DNA from: CAVRAW01 sp963716135
GTDB taxonomy: Bacteria; Planctomycetota; Planctomycetia; Pirellulales; JADZDJ01
NCBI GenBank assembly: GCA_963716135.1
Contig: OY970289.1
Span: 1,178,001 to 1,242,000, forward strand
Direction of reading: 5' to 3'
Length of the DNA stretch: 64,000 nt
The position numbers were made by a program, and so were the translations under genes. Below are positions 42,931-53,083 of this stretch, in pieces. The notes under the pieces are model-generated. The model searched no databases and had not been told where the DNA came from. It saw only the letters and a list, made by a program, of their open reading frames with translations. Position 1 is the stretch's first letter; each line of letters starts with the position of its first letter.

Positions 42931-45063
42931 CTACGGTTGCGGCAAAGTTGGGTTTGGCGGTAATCGGTTTTGAGATTCTTCGGACAAAGACCGATTGGAA
43001 GACAGCCAGTTTTCAATTTCTTTAGCCAACTCCCAATTACCTTGCTGTCGGGCCAGCTCCAAGGCCTTGCCTGCCGCATTGAGGGCTTCGGCGCCTCGGC
43101 CTGTTTTTGCCAGCGCCTCCGCCAGGTTCTTCCAAGCGTCGACAAAGTCGGGTCGGCTCCGGAGAGCACCTTGAAACTGTTCGATCGCTTCCTGAGGTCG
43201 ACCGGTCTGTGCCAGCGCGACGCCCAGATTATTTCGCGCCCAGAATTGTTCGGAGTTGAACTCCAAGACTTGCCGGTATTGGGCAATCGCCTCTTGCGGT
43301 TGATTCAATTGGGCAAATGCGTTGCCCAGATCGTAATGGATATCGCGGTGGTTGGGCTCGAGTCGCAATGCTTCCTGAAAATGCGCGATCGCTTCGTCGG
43401 GCTGATTTGTTTCACAAAGCAGGCGGCCCAGTTCGTATTGGGCTTGAGCATGATAGGGTTGAAGTTGCAAGCCGAGCCGATACTGTTGGATTGCTTCCGG
43501 CGAGCGGTTTAATTTTTGCAACGCTCTGGCCATGTTGAAATAAGCTTCCGGCAGTGCCACCGCTTGTTGAAATTCGTAAATCGCGTCTTGATACCGCCCC
43601 TCGCGGAATAAAAAACAGCCGAGGTTATTGTGTGCGTCGGGGTAATCGGGGTCGATGCGCAGAGCTTCGCGATATTGTTGACTCGCTTCTTGCAATCGAT
43701 CCGCAGCCACTAGCGCCACGCCCAAGTTATTGCGAATTACAGCGCAATTCGGGTTTTTCGCTAATGTGGCTGTATACAAATCGATGGCATCGGCATACAA
43801 GCGGTCTTGCTTCCAAGTGAGCATCGTCAGGATCGTCACGACCACAGCAGCGGTCCCGACAGCCGGCAACTTGCAGATTCGATTCGTTCGCACATACCAC
43901 GCATTCCAAAGGGCCGAAATGACTGTGACGACGCTCAAAAGCGCTAGCTGCTGGTAGTGATCCGCCACCGGTGAGAACCTCATGTAGCCGGGGTCGGTAA
44001 AGCCCAAGACGGGCAATAGCGCGACAACGAACAGCAGCCAAGCCAGCAGCAGCGCGCCGCCATACGGCAGACGTCGGCACCGCACCAACAGCAACGTAAC
44101 AAACACCAGTGCGGCCAACGGCAACCACCAGAGCATGCTTCCGATTTGAATGTTCCACTGCGGATAGACAAAAATCAGTTCGATTGGGACCAGGGCCTTC
44201 GACAAATAAAACCAGACAACGGCGCCTGCCTGCAGCAGCCGTTCAGGGAATGTTGCGCTGCGAACGGACTGCTCCGAGTTGTGCGTGACAAACCAGACGA
44301 TCAACGGGGTCAGCACAGCGGCCACCAGAAAAAAGGGCGCGATCCGGAGAATATCCGACCTGGTCAGGCGTCCTCGGCGCCACCACACAACCAACAGCAA
44401 CGCCAGCGGCAAAACGGCCGCGGAACCCTTGCTATACATGGCCAGCGCAAACGCCAGCAGGCTCATCCAGTAGGGGAATTCAGCGCGGAGGAGCGACTGC
44501 GTCGGCGACATTTCCTTGGGCTGGGACGCCTCTCGAAGTTTCTCAGCTCGAAAATACGCCAGCATCGAACATAGGAAAAGCACCAGGGAAAGCGTGTTCT
44601 TCCGCTGCTCGACCCAGGCCACGCTTTCGACATTCACTGGATGAATGGCGAACAGGAGTGCCGCCAGGAATCCGCCGGGGATCGACAATTGTCCCAGGAG
44701 CCGCCACAGGAGTAAGCAGGCGCCGATGTGCAACACCAGATTGGTGATGCGGTAGCCAACAGGATTTGTTCCCCAGAGCCGCCACTCCAGCCACAATGTT
44801 GAACTGGTCAGTGGAACATAATCAGGCTGTTGAGTTGTGTACCAGAATCGCCACAGACCGTCGGGGGCCTTAATTAAATGATTATTGGTCAACAGCAGGT
44901 CGTCGTCGAGAATAAAACCGCCGGACAAAGAAGGCAGATACGCCAGAATCGAGATCGTCACGATTGCGACCACGCCCAATGCCGCATACCGCCGGCGCAT
45001 TGCGGGCAGTTCGAAGGTAGCTTGAGCCAGCGTAGGTAGTGGCAATGAGCGTCGTTGAGGCAT
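42931..45063 (-). CDS. TMTC-like membrane protein with TPR repeats (copy 2)
   Basis: A 710-residue paralogue of the downstream gene, with the same membrane part including LDDDLLLTNNHL. Its C-terminal TPR array is longer, with about eight repeats (PDYPDAHNNLGCFLFREGRY, AQAQYELGRLLCETNQPDEA), followed by a Leu/Glu-rich end. The start at 45063 (MPQRRSLPLP) is preferred over 45093, because the latter ATG overlaps a TATGAT -10-like hexamer (minus strand, 45094-45089). It is the first gene of a two-gene minus-strand unit, divergent from the lipoprotein gene. Confidence 0.8.
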   Translation of the reverse strand: MPQRRSLPLPTLAQATFELPAMRRRYAALGVVAIVTISILAYLPSLSGGFILDDDLLLTNNHLIKAPDGLWRFWYTTQQPDYVPLTSSTLWLEWRLWGTNPVGYRITNLVLHIGACLLLWRLLGQLSIPGGFLAALLFAIHPVNVESVAWVEQRKNTLSLVLFLCSMLAYFRAEKLREASQPKEMSPTQSLLRAEFPYWMSLLAFALAMYSKGSAAVLPLALLLVVWWRRGRLTRSDILRIAPFFLVAAVLTPLIVWFVTHNSEQSVRSATFPERLLQAGAVVWFYLSKALVPIELIFVYPQWNIQIGSMLWWLPLAALVFVTLLLVRCRRLPYGGALLLAWLLFVVALLPVLGFTDPGYMRFSPVADHYQQLALLSVVTVISALWNAWYVRTNRICKLPAVGTAAVVVTILTMLTWKQDRLYADAIDLYTATLAKNPNCAVIRNNLGVALVAADRLQEASQQYREALRIDPDYPDAHNNLGCFLFREGRYQDAIYEFQQAVALPEAYFNMARALQKLNRSPEAIQQYRLGLQLQPYHAQAQYELGRLLCETNQPDEAIAHFQEALRLEPNHRDIHYDLGNAFAQLNQPQEAIAQYRQVLEFNSEQFWARNNLGVALAQTGRPQEAIEQFQGALRSRPDFVDAWKNLAEALAKTGRGAEALNAAGKALELARQQGNWELAKEIENWLSSNRSLSEESQNRLPPNPTLPQP
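43991..44923. repeat. 933-bp duplicated core, copy 2
   Basis: Partner of 41836-42768. Its left edge falls at the codons for DPGYM and its right edge at GGFILDD, so it covers the membrane part and excludes the TPR arrays and the N-termini. Confidence 0.85.
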
Positions 45064-45230
45064 TACCAATCCCCGAACCGAAACTGCTATCATAGCATGT
45101 GTCGAATCGGGACGGCGTCTCTCGTATTGACGCAGCTTGCATCGCTTTCTAATCTACTCCGCCCCAAAGTCTGCAGCTTTTCCGGGGCGATCCACTTTTC
45201 TTACATCCCCATCCGGCAGTGCCGCGCGCG

Positions 45231-46130
45231 ATGCTTCGTCGAATGCGCCTACTGATCGTATTGCTTGCCGTGGCCGGATTATCGGGCTGCGGCAGTTGGC
45301 GGCAGACTGCGCCGAGCGAGAATACGCTCCTGCGGCCGGTCGAAACCGTCTCGGACGGCGTGCAGTTGGAGATCGTTTCGATTCGCGTACCTTACGACGA
45401 CGCGACCCTCAACGGCGAACTGTGGACGGGAATCGACGAGCAGCAGTTGCTGCCGGATGTGCGCCGAGAACTGGCCAATAATGGACTGCGAGCGGGAATC
45501 GTGTCCGGTCCCATGCCGGCCGCATTGACGCAACTACTCGCGGCTTCCGAGAAGCCGGCCAGCGTTTCCGAGGCGGCCGCCAGCCTGGAACAGGCGCCGG
45601 TCGTCAGCCGGCAGAAAATGCAGCTTCACTCCGGATGGCGCGGGCAGATTTTCGCCTCCAACACCTATCCGGAATTGCCGCTGTTGACGAGCGACGACGG
45701 TCGCGTGTGCGGCCACAGCTATTTGCAGGCGCAATGCGTGCTGAACACGAGGGTGCTGTCGCAAGGCGATCGGCAGGTCAAGCTGCAGTTTACCCCGGAA
45801 CTTCAATATGGCGAAACGCGAAAACAATGGGTCGCCGACGACGTGGCCACGGTCAGCCAGGCGCTGAACCGCGACGGCGTGTTCCGCCCGCAATCGGGCA
45901 AGCCCAAGCAAGTCTTCCAGCGGCTTTCGTTCGAGGCCACGCTGGCTCCGGAGCAAATGCTGTTGTTAACCACCTTGCCCGATCGATCCGGCTCGCTGGG
46001 ACACTATTTTTTTACCGAGCAACAGCCGGATCACTTGCAACAAAAGCTGCTGATTATTCGACTGTCGGATACCGGCTACAGCGATCTGTTCGCGCCGGAT
46101 CCCGTCCAAATGGCCGAGCAATCGCAATAG
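45231..46130 (+). CDS. Putative outer-membrane lipoprotein, unknown function
   Basis: A 299-residue protein with a lipoprotein signal (RLLIVLLAVAGLSGC, Cys about residue 20). The rest is soluble, mostly beta-like, and I recognise no family. Regions such as LLTSDDGRVCGHSYLQAQ and KLQFTPELQYGETRKQWV are beta-strand-like. I chose ATG 45231; GTG 45219 is possible. It is divergent from the TMTC pair. Confidence 0.65.
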   Translation: MLRRMRLLIVLLAVAGLSGCGSWRQTAPSENTLLRPVETVSDGVQLEIVSIRVPYDDATLNGELWTGIDEQQLLPDVRRELANNGLRAGIVSGPMPAALTQLLAASEKPASVSEAAASLEQAPVVSRQKMQLHSGWRGQIFASNTYPELPLLTSDDGRVCGHSYLQAQCVLNTRVLSQGDRQVKLQFTPELQYGETRKQWVADDVATVSQALNRDGVFRPQSGKPKQVFQRLSFEATLAPEQMLLLTTLPDRSGSLGHYFFTEQQPDHLQQKLLIIRLSDTGYSDLFAPDPVQMAEQSQ

Positions 46131-46160
46131 ACCGCGCGGCCAAAAGTTCAATGGCGAAAC

Positions 46161-46769
46161 TCAGCGGGCCGTTATTTCCACGACCACGCCGTTTTGTTCG
46201 GCCGCAGCGTACAGCGTGGTAACGGCAGGCGGGTCGATCGACAACGAAAAGCTGGACCCGGCATGCACTGTATGGTAGGGATCGACTGCTCCGGCGACCT
46301 TTCCGCTCTCCAGCGCCAGGCGAACGTTGGCCGCATTTCCGCGACAGCGGACGCCGATGCTTTTCACCGTGCCCAGATTCAAAGAATACTCGGTGTTGGC
46401 GGTCGTCAAGGCCAGAGCAAGAATACGGGTGCCCAGCGGATCAACCGTTCCCAAGGGCCGGGCGACAACTTCCCATTGCGTGCCGCCGACTCGGCTGTAG
46501 GAAGCCACGACTTCCCAAATCGTGCCGTCGTCCTCGACGACGCGTTGCCGGACGGCCGGCTCGGGCTCGTAATCGGTGCGGGGAATTCTGAACTTGCAAT
46601 CGGTGCGGCTGACGTTGCGGATCTTTAGCGCGTTGATATCACCCAACGACAACTGTTTTTTACTCGAGCGCACCCCGGCCTTCAGCCGGACGCCGTTCTC
46701 GTCCTGGATTTCCACTTCAGAGAGGCCGTCGACCACGTCTTCGAAGTCACCCTCCGGATCGAACACCAT
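46161..46769 (-). CDS. Orphan phage-like structural protein, unknown
   Basis: A 202-residue acidic protein with a good ribosome binding site (AAGGAG eight bases before ATG on the minus strand). The N-terminal half (FDPEGDFEDVVDG, RQRVVEDDGTIWEVVASYSR) recalls small virion or tail-associated proteins. The C-terminal half looks like a beta-sandwich (LNLGTVKSIGVRCRGNAANV). No other phage gene is near it. Function unknown; the phage comparison is impressionistic. Confidence 0.5.
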   Translation of the reverse strand: MVFDPEGDFEDVVDGLSEVEIQDENGVRLKAGVRSSKKQLSLGDINALKIRNVSRTDCKFRIPRTDYEPEPAVRQRVVEDDGTIWEVVASYSRVGGTQWEVVARPLGTVDPLGTRILALALTTANTEYSLNLGTVKSIGVRCRGNAANVRLALESGKVAGAVDPYHTVHAGSSFSLSIDPPAVTTLYAAAEQNGVVVEITAR

Positions 46770-46986
46770 TCGCGGCTCCTTTGCATGAATGCCGGGTTAT
46801 GCGGCTTATAGTGTACATTAGTATACATAAGTCGGCCGGCCTTTCAATCGGCGTTTTGGGCCACTGGCGGCAAAAAATCATCCGCCCTCTGCCGAATACT
46901 GTGCTCCCGTGCTAGCACCCGGTTTTGCGTTGTGACAATCGGGCAATCGCAGTACAATCCCCGGCCCAATCTCCACCACGTCACGG
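46770..46986. other. Divergent intergenic region before kdsD
   Basis: It contains the AT-rich run GTGTACATTAGTATACATAAG (46812-46832 area) with a GTATAC dyad, a plausible promoter or operator zone for the minus-strand gene. There is no recognisable gene. Confidence 0.35.
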
Positions 46987-48163
46987 ATGACGTTCGCCAT
47001 GAATTCACGCAACGCGGCGCGTTCAAACCCTTCCCGCCCGGCGACCACTCCACGCCTCGCCGCTGATACGCTTTCGGCTGCTTCGCCGGAGGACCAGTTG
47101 CGCTATGCCCGGCAGATTATCGAGATGGAATGCCGTGCGCTGGAAAGCGTGGCGCAACGTTTGGATCAATCGTTTTGCCAGGCCGTGGAATTGATTTTTC
47201 AGTGTGCCGGCAGTGTGATTGTCAGCGGCATGGGCAAGGCGGGATTGGTGGGCCAGAAGATCGCCGCCACGTTGGCGTCGACCGGCACGCGAAGCCATTT
47301 TTTGCATCCGGCCGAGGCCATCCACGGGGATCTGGGACGCATACATCCCGACGACGTGGTGCTGATGCTCTCGCAAAGCGGAGACACCGAAGAGGTCAGC
47401 CGTCTGCTGCCATCGATCGCGGGGCTGGGCACGCCGTTGGTGGCCATGACAGGCCGCAAGACCAGCAAGCTTGGGCGAGCGGCCAGTGTCGTCATCGATT
47501 TGGGCCCGCTGCAGGAAGCCTGTTCGCTTGGGTTGGCCCCCAGCACCAGCACCACGGCGATGTTGGCGGTGGGCGATGCGCTGGCGTTGGTAACCAGCCG
47601 GATGCGCAGGATTCAGCCGAGACGATTTTGCGCGATTTCATCCCGGCGGCAGTTTGGGCCGCCAATTGGCGCGGGTCGAAGATTGCATGCGCCGCTTGAA
47701 CGATTGCCGCGTAGCGATATGTTCGCACACACTGAGGCAGGTGCTCGTGGAAGCGCGGCTGCCGGGACGCCGCACGGGCGCCATCATGATCGTCGATCCC
47801 GATGGCCGGCTGCGGGGAATTTTTACCGACAGCGACCTGGCCAAGTTGTTCGAAAGCCGGCGCGATTCGCAGTTGGACGACCCGATTCGCAATGTGATGA
47901 CCAAAAACCCTGCCAGCGTGCCGCACGGTTCGATGATGTTCGATGCCGTGGCCATTATGGCCGAGCGGCGGATCAGCGAATTGCCCGTCATCGACGCCGA
48001 TCAGCGACCGGTGGGCATGCTGGATATCACCGACATTGTGGCGCAATATCCCGAGGGTGCATCGGCTTCCGCGTCGCAAACGGCAAGCTCTGCCGGCGTT
48101 CCGCGGCCGAAAAACCAGGCGCTGTTGCAATCGCCCCATGGCGAACGCTCCAATGGCGCGTAG
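46987..48163 (+). CDS. kdsD: D-arabinose-5-phosphate isomerase (KdsD/KpsF), frameshifted
   Basis: This enzyme converts ribulose 5-phosphate to arabinose 5-phosphate, the first step of Kdo synthesis. The SIS domain (residues about 40-200) has SGMGKAGLVGQKIAATL, TGTRSHFLHPAEAIHGDLG and LSQSGDTEEV. Two CBS domains follow in another frame (VDPDGRLRGIFTDSDLAK, MTKNPASVPHGSMM). Deleting one A at 47608 (CGCAGGATTC to CGCGGATTC) restores RGFSRDDFARFHPGGSLGRQL, an expected family segment, giving about 391 residues. Without repair the first frame runs on through the following kdsC, which simulates a fusion. ATG 46999 is an alternative start. Confidence 0.9.
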
Positions 48164-48225
48164 TTTGCACTCTGCCAAGCCGCAAGCGGCTCAATACGCC
48201 ATCAAACTCGGATCGTTCTTCAATC

Positions 48226-48741
48226 ATGGATCTCACCGCACGTTGCCGACCGATCGAGCTGCTGCTCTCCGACGTCGATGGCGTGCTCACCGATGGCGGC
48301 GTGATCTTCGACAATCGTGGAATCGAGATCAAGCGATTCCATATCCGCGATGGATTGGGCATCAAGCTATGGCAGTGCGCCGGACATCAGTTTGGCCTGG
48401 TCACGGGCCGAGCATCGCACATCGTGCAACTGCGGGCAGTGGAATTGGGCGTGGAACTGGTTCGACAAGGCATCGAAGACAAACTCGCCGCCGTCAAGCA
48501 AATCGTGACTGAACGGCGATTGAAGCCGGAGCAGATCGGTTTCATCGGCGACGACTTGCCCGATCTGCCCGTGCTGCGCTATGTCGGATTTGCCGCGGCC
48601 GTGGGAGATGGCTGCGAGGAGTTGCAGCGCGCCGCCCACTATGTCACCAAATCGCATGGTGGCAAGGGGGCCCTTCGCGAAGTGATCGAGTTTCTGCTCA
48701 AAGCCCAAGGTCGCTGGGAGGATTTGCTGCGAAAGTTCTAA
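48226..48741 (+). CDS. kdsC: Kdo-8-phosphate phosphatase (KdsC)
   Basis: A 171-residue HAD phosphatase that removes phosphate from Kdo-8-P to give Kdo. Motif I is LLSDVDGVLTDGG, motif II VTGRAS, the Lys is in EDKLAAV, and motif III/IV is GFIGDDLPDLPVL. This capless form is typical of KdsC. It starts 62 bases after the repaired kdsD stop and is in frame with the unrepaired kdsD start. Confidence 0.93.
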   Translation: MDLTARCRPIELLLSDVDGVLTDGGVIFDNRGIEIKRFHIRDGLGIKLWQCAGHQFGLVTGRASHIVQLRAVELGVELVRQGIEDKLAAVKQIVTERRLKPEQIGFIGDDLPDLPVLRYVGFAAAVGDGCEELQRAAHYVTKSHGGKGALREVIEFLLKAQGRWEDLLRKF

Positions 48742-48796
48742 GCAGAAGCATCCTGAATTCCGGCTACCGCCTACTGCATACCGCCTACCGCCTGCC

Positions 48797-51495
48797 ATGT
48801 TCGGCAAGATCAAACGCACCGTGCTGAGTTTCGCCGCCGTCATGGCGGCGTTCAGCGTCTATCGGCTCGTGGCAGAACCATTGATCGAGCCTTCCGTCGC
48901 TGAAAAGCGCGTGGCCGCCAGTGCGCCTGAAGATCGTTTGCCTGTGCCAGATCACCAGCATCGGCTGGGCGCTTACGAGCGACTGTTTCCGGAGGGGGCG
49001 TGGCAGCGCGACAACCCGATCATGCTGGAGAGCGACACCGCCAAGCTGCTGATGAAGGAATACACCAACCTGCCCGGCGGATTGGTCCAATTCAAACCTT
49101 GCACGCTCATCTTTCTTCCGGATGGCGAAACGGCCTCGGCCAACGGACGTCACCGCGTGGTCGTGCTGGAGGCGCCGCAGGCCACCATGCGGTTCGACGG
49201 CGCGGTCGATCTGAGCCGCATGAAAATCGGAAAGCTCCTGGGCGGCATTCTCGAAGGCGAGATCACCGTCACCGGCGCGGCCACGCGGCCCGACGGAGGC
49301 GATGAAATATTTGCCGTCACACACGACGTGCAATTGGTCGGCAATCAAATGTTCACGTCGCGCTTTGAAGACGGCCGCTGGGTTGCCTCTCCCAACGACG
49401 TGCAATTTCGCTTCGGTCCCAATCAGGGCCATGGCCGAGGGATGCAAATCGATTTGATTTCCGAGGCGGACGGCAAGCAACGCAGTTTCAACTTCAGCGG
49501 CGTGCAAAGCGTGCAATTGCTGCAAGATGTGGAAATGCACCTGCAACCGGGCTCGCCGGGCAAGCAGCCGGCCGCGGCAATCAACCCTGGGCTGGCCGAC
49601 AGTCGCTCGCCGATCGAAATTCGGTGCCAGGGTCCCTTTGAGTTCGACATGGTGGCGAATTTGGCTTCATTTCGTAAACAAGTCGACGTGCTGCGTCCCA
49701 ACACCAACGGCTCCAGCGATCAGATCACTTGCGAACTTCTGTCGGTCGGTTTTGCTCCGCGAGAGCCTGGGAGCAAGCCTGCCGCCGGGGCCGACGCTCC
49801 GCAAACTCCGCCGCGCACGGCCCCTTCCGGCCGGCAGCAACTGGAAGCGCGGAGAATTGAAGCTCGCGGCAATCCGGTGGTTGTCCGCACTCCTTCGTCG
49901 GGCGGTGAAGTGCGCGGCGAACATCTGCAGTACGACGTGGTGACCGGCAACTTGCTGATGGAATCGCAGACCGGCCCGGTGCGGATCGATTCGCCACAGT
50001 TGCGCGGGCAGGTTTCCCGCTTGGAAGCAGAATTTCACCCGGGCCCGGCGGGCGGCGCTTCGTCACCCGCGGCAGCGGCGCCAGCGGCCGATCGCTCCGG
50101 CCAACCCGCAGGCGCCAACAACGCCCCGCGGCAGCATTACGAAATCACCGCGGGTGTTTTGCAGGCGTCGTTCGTCACGACTGGCGGCGCCAGCAAGCTG
50201 GAACAGGTGCACGCGGAGGGCAACGTCTGGTTCGCACAGTCGCCGCTTGAAGCGGCGCGCGCCTCGGCCGCTGGAAATCCGCGGCGAGCAATTGCAAGTG
50301 CTGAACGCCGACACTCAAGCACAAGTGACCATTTCAGGGCAGCCGGCGCAGGTTTTGGCCCAAGGCCTGACGATGTTCGGTCGAACGGTGCAAATGGATC
50401 AGGCGGCGAACCAGTTGTGGATCGACGGCGCGGGCGCATGGTGATTGAGGAGGCCACCCCGCCGCCGGGTGCTGCGACGTCCGGCGCGGCCGATAGTTCT
50501 CCGATGAACCTGTGGTCCGGGAGTGGACCGACAACCGTCGATTGGCAAAAGAGCATGAAATTCGACGGACTGCTCGCGCGCTTCGAGCGCGGCGTGGTGG
50601 GCACGCAAGGCACGCAGACGCTCCACTGCGAAGTGCTGGAAGCGACGATGCAAAACCGGATCGATTTCCGCGCCGGCCGCTCGCAAGACCGCCCACAACT
50701 TGAATTCGTCTCATGCCCGGGCGAGGCACTCTTGGAAAACCGCGAATTCAAAGATCGTGCGTCATCCGTGGTCGATCAAATGTGGGTGCACGATTTGAAA
50801 GTGAACCGCATCAGCGGCGATCTTACCGCCCCTGGTCCGGGGCGCATGAAAAGTTGGCGGCTGGGACCCCCGCCGAACCAGGCGCTGATTCCCGGCCAGC
50901 CGGCTACTGCCGCCGGCGCCGCGGCACAACAATCACCGCCGGGCGGGCAAGACAATAAGGCCAAAGGCGATCAGATCAATTTCGTCGACGTGCAATATCA
51001 AAACGGACTGACGGGAAACGCCCTGCGCCGCGAGTTCACGTTTCACGACCAGGTGCGCACAATATCGGGCCCCGTGCCAGCGTGGGACGGCCAGCTCGAT
51101 GCCGACAATCCGATTCCAGGGGCCATGCTGCTCACTTGCAATCAACTGACGTTGTACGAAGTGGGGCCGCGCGCCGAGGGCGCTCTGCGCTGAATCTGAA
51201 AGCGGAAGGCAATGCCGTCGTCGAAAGCCAGCGGCTCGAAGGGGATATCTTCCGGGCGTGGGCTGCGGAATTGACGTTTGCACAGGAAAAAGACCTGATC
51301 ATGCTCAAGGGAGACGGGCGCACCGACGCGAAACTGTTCCGCCAGGTGCGCGCCGGGGCGCCGCTGACGAAAACCGAAGCCCGGACCATTCTCTACTGGC
51401 CGTCCACCCGGCGAGTGGAAGTGAACGACGTGCACTATCTCGATTTCAGCCAGTTCGGTAATCCGCCGGCCGCCGCGCCGCCGCGGAAAAAGTGA
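48797..51495 (+). CDS. Large LptA/LptC-like protein, three indels
   Basis: About 900 residues once repaired. A membrane anchor (residues 8-25) is followed by several OstA/LptA-like beta segments (LEQVHAEGNVWFAQ, GLTMFGRTVQMDQAANQLWI, FDGLLARFERGVVGTQG, LNLKAEGNAVVESQRLEG). Its place after kdsD and kdsC supports a role in carrying LPS across the periplasm. Frames change at 50258 (one extra C), at 50435 and at 51181 (one C missing each, both GGGCGC for GGGCCGC). Corrections give RPLEIRGEQLQVLNAD, IDGAGRMVIEE and AEGRSALNLKAEG. The fold assignment is inference from strand patterns, not a confirmed domain hit. Confidence 0.7.
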
Positions 51496-51570
51496 GTTCT
51501 TCCCTAGTTTCTACCGGCGCGTAATAATGGCCCGCCGTTTGCACCGTGCGATCGTTACGGAGGCCCTGCC

Positions 51571-51939
51571 ATGACATCTCAAACCGCCGATCAATTAGTC
51601 GCCAAGAAATGCCTGCCTTGCGAAGGGGGAGTGCCCAAGTACACCCGCGCCGAAGCAGAGCAGCAGTCAAAGAATCTCACCGGCTGGGAACTGACCGCCA
51701 ATGGCGAGCGAATCCGCAAGAATTGGACGGTCAAAGACTTCATGGCCGGCATCGAATTCTTCCAGGCGGTGGCCAAACTTGCCGAAGAGGAACAGCACCA
51801 CCCCGATTTGCATCTGGAAGGTTATCGCAATCTGTGGATAGAAATCTGGACGCACGCGATCGGCGGTCTGTCGGAAAACGATTTCATCCTGGCCGCCAAA
51901 ATCGATCGCCTGCCGATCAAGCTCAAGAAAACCAACTAG
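51571..51939 (+). CDS. phhB: Pterin-4a-carbinolamine dehydratase
   Basis: A 122-residue enzyme that dehydrates 4a-hydroxytetrahydrobiopterin to recycle the pterin cofactor. The signature EEQHHPDLHLEGYRNLWIEI, then WTHAIGGLSENDF, carries the His-His pair and the later His. The N-terminus KKCLPCEGG is common in bacterial members. GGAGG (51558-51562) lies eight bases before the ATG. Confidence 0.92.
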   Translation: MTSQTADQLVAKKCLPCEGGVPKYTRAEAEQQSKNLTGWELTANGERIRKNWTVKDFMAGIEFFQAVAKLAEEEQHHPDLHLEGYRNLWIEIWTHAIGGLSENDFILAAKIDRLPIKLKKTN

Positions 51940-51981
51940 GCTTGTCGCTGGGCCGACGCAATAGGGAGCATTGCGAAATTC

Positions 51982-52986
51982 ATGGCGCGTGTTTTGGTCA
52001 CCGGCGCAAGCGGATTCATCGGCCGCCAGTTCGTCGATTCGCTCTGCAAACACGGGGAGGAAGTGATTTGCCTGGTGCGGCCGACCTCGAAGGTGGAGCC
52101 GCTGGAGAAACGAGGCGCCCGAATGGTGATCGGCGACGTTATCGAGCCGTCGTCGTTGCCGTTGGCGATCGAGAATGTTGACGTTGTCTATCATTTGGCT
52201 GGGCGGACCAAAGCACACTCGCTTGCGCAGTATTGCCAGGTGAATGAATACGGCGTGAAAAACGTCGTCGAAGCGTGCGCTCGACGAACGACTCCGCCAG
52301 TGTTCATCTTACTATCGTCCTTATCTGCCGCAGGCCCGATGCAGGAGGATCGACTGCGCACAGAGACCGATCTCGTTCAGCCCGTCTCGTCGTATGGCCG
52401 CAGCAAACGCGCCGGCGAACTGGCCGCCGAAGCGCTAGCAGCCAAAGTGCCGATCACCGTGCTTCGACCGCCGATAGTATTTGGTCCGGGCGACGTGGCC
52501 GGCCTGCCATTGTTTCGCAGCATTCATAAGACGGGGGTTCACGTCATGCTGGGCCTGGGAAAACGGGTCTCGCTAGTGTACGTGGCTGACCTGGCCCAAG
52601 CGGCGATCGATGCGGCCCGGCACGCAGAGCGATTGCCTGCGACTGCCGACATGGGGCACGGCTACTACCATGTCAGCGCGCAGGAGCATCCGGCCTACGC
52701 CGATTTGGGGCGGATCGTCGGCCGCACCGTCGATCGGCCGAGCATCAAACTAGTCCGAATTCCGCACATCTCCGTCTATGCCTTGGCCGCTTGGAACGAA
52801 GTAGCGGGGCGCATCATCCGCCGCCCGCAGTACCTCAACTTCGACCGGATGCGCGAGATCAAGGGGGGGCATTGGATCTGCTCACCGGACAAAGCTCGGC
52901 GCGACTGGGGTTTTGCTCCCGCCGCACCCTTGGAGCAGCAGCTCCTGGAAACGGCGCAGTGGTACCGCCAGGCAGGCTGGATGTGA
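51982..52986 (+). CDS. NAD-dependent epimerase/dehydratase (extended SDR)
   Basis: A 334-residue extended short-chain dehydrogenase. The cofactor loop is TGASGFIG (residues 7-14), the catalytic motif YGRSK with Ser upstream (SSLSAAG), and the family stretch LRPPIVFGPGD. Such enzymes act on nucleotide sugars, dihydroflavonols or sterol-like compounds, and the substrate cannot be assigned here. It follows the pterin dehydratase by 42 bases; a joint role is not obvious. Confidence 0.85.
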   Translation: MARVLVTGASGFIGRQFVDSLCKHGEEVICLVRPTSKVEPLEKRGARMVIGDVIEPSSLPLAIENVDVVYHLAGRTKAHSLAQYCQVNEYGVKNVVEACARRTTPPVFILLSSLSAAGPMQEDRLRTETDLVQPVSSYGRSKRAGELAAEALAAKVPITVLRPPIVFGPGDVAGLPLFRSIHKTGVHVMLGLGKRVSLVYVADLAQAAIDAARHAERLPATADMGHGYYHVSAQEHPAYADLGRIVGRTVDRPSIKLVRIPHISVYALAAWNEVAGRIIRRPQYLNFDRMREIKGGHWICSPDKARRDWGFAPAAPLEQQLLETAQWYRQAGWM

Positions 52987-53083
52987 GATGCGCCGAGACG
53001 CCGCCGGCACGCTGCCAAAACAAACCGGCGGCCGCCCTCTTGGCAACCACCGGGCCGCTACGCCAAGGTTTTGCGTGGCGGTT

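Noticed and set aside
46987..48741. One long frame read as a KdsD-KdsC fusion protein
   Set aside because: The KdsD CBS domains lie in a different frame between the two parts; the fusion results from a one-base insertion.
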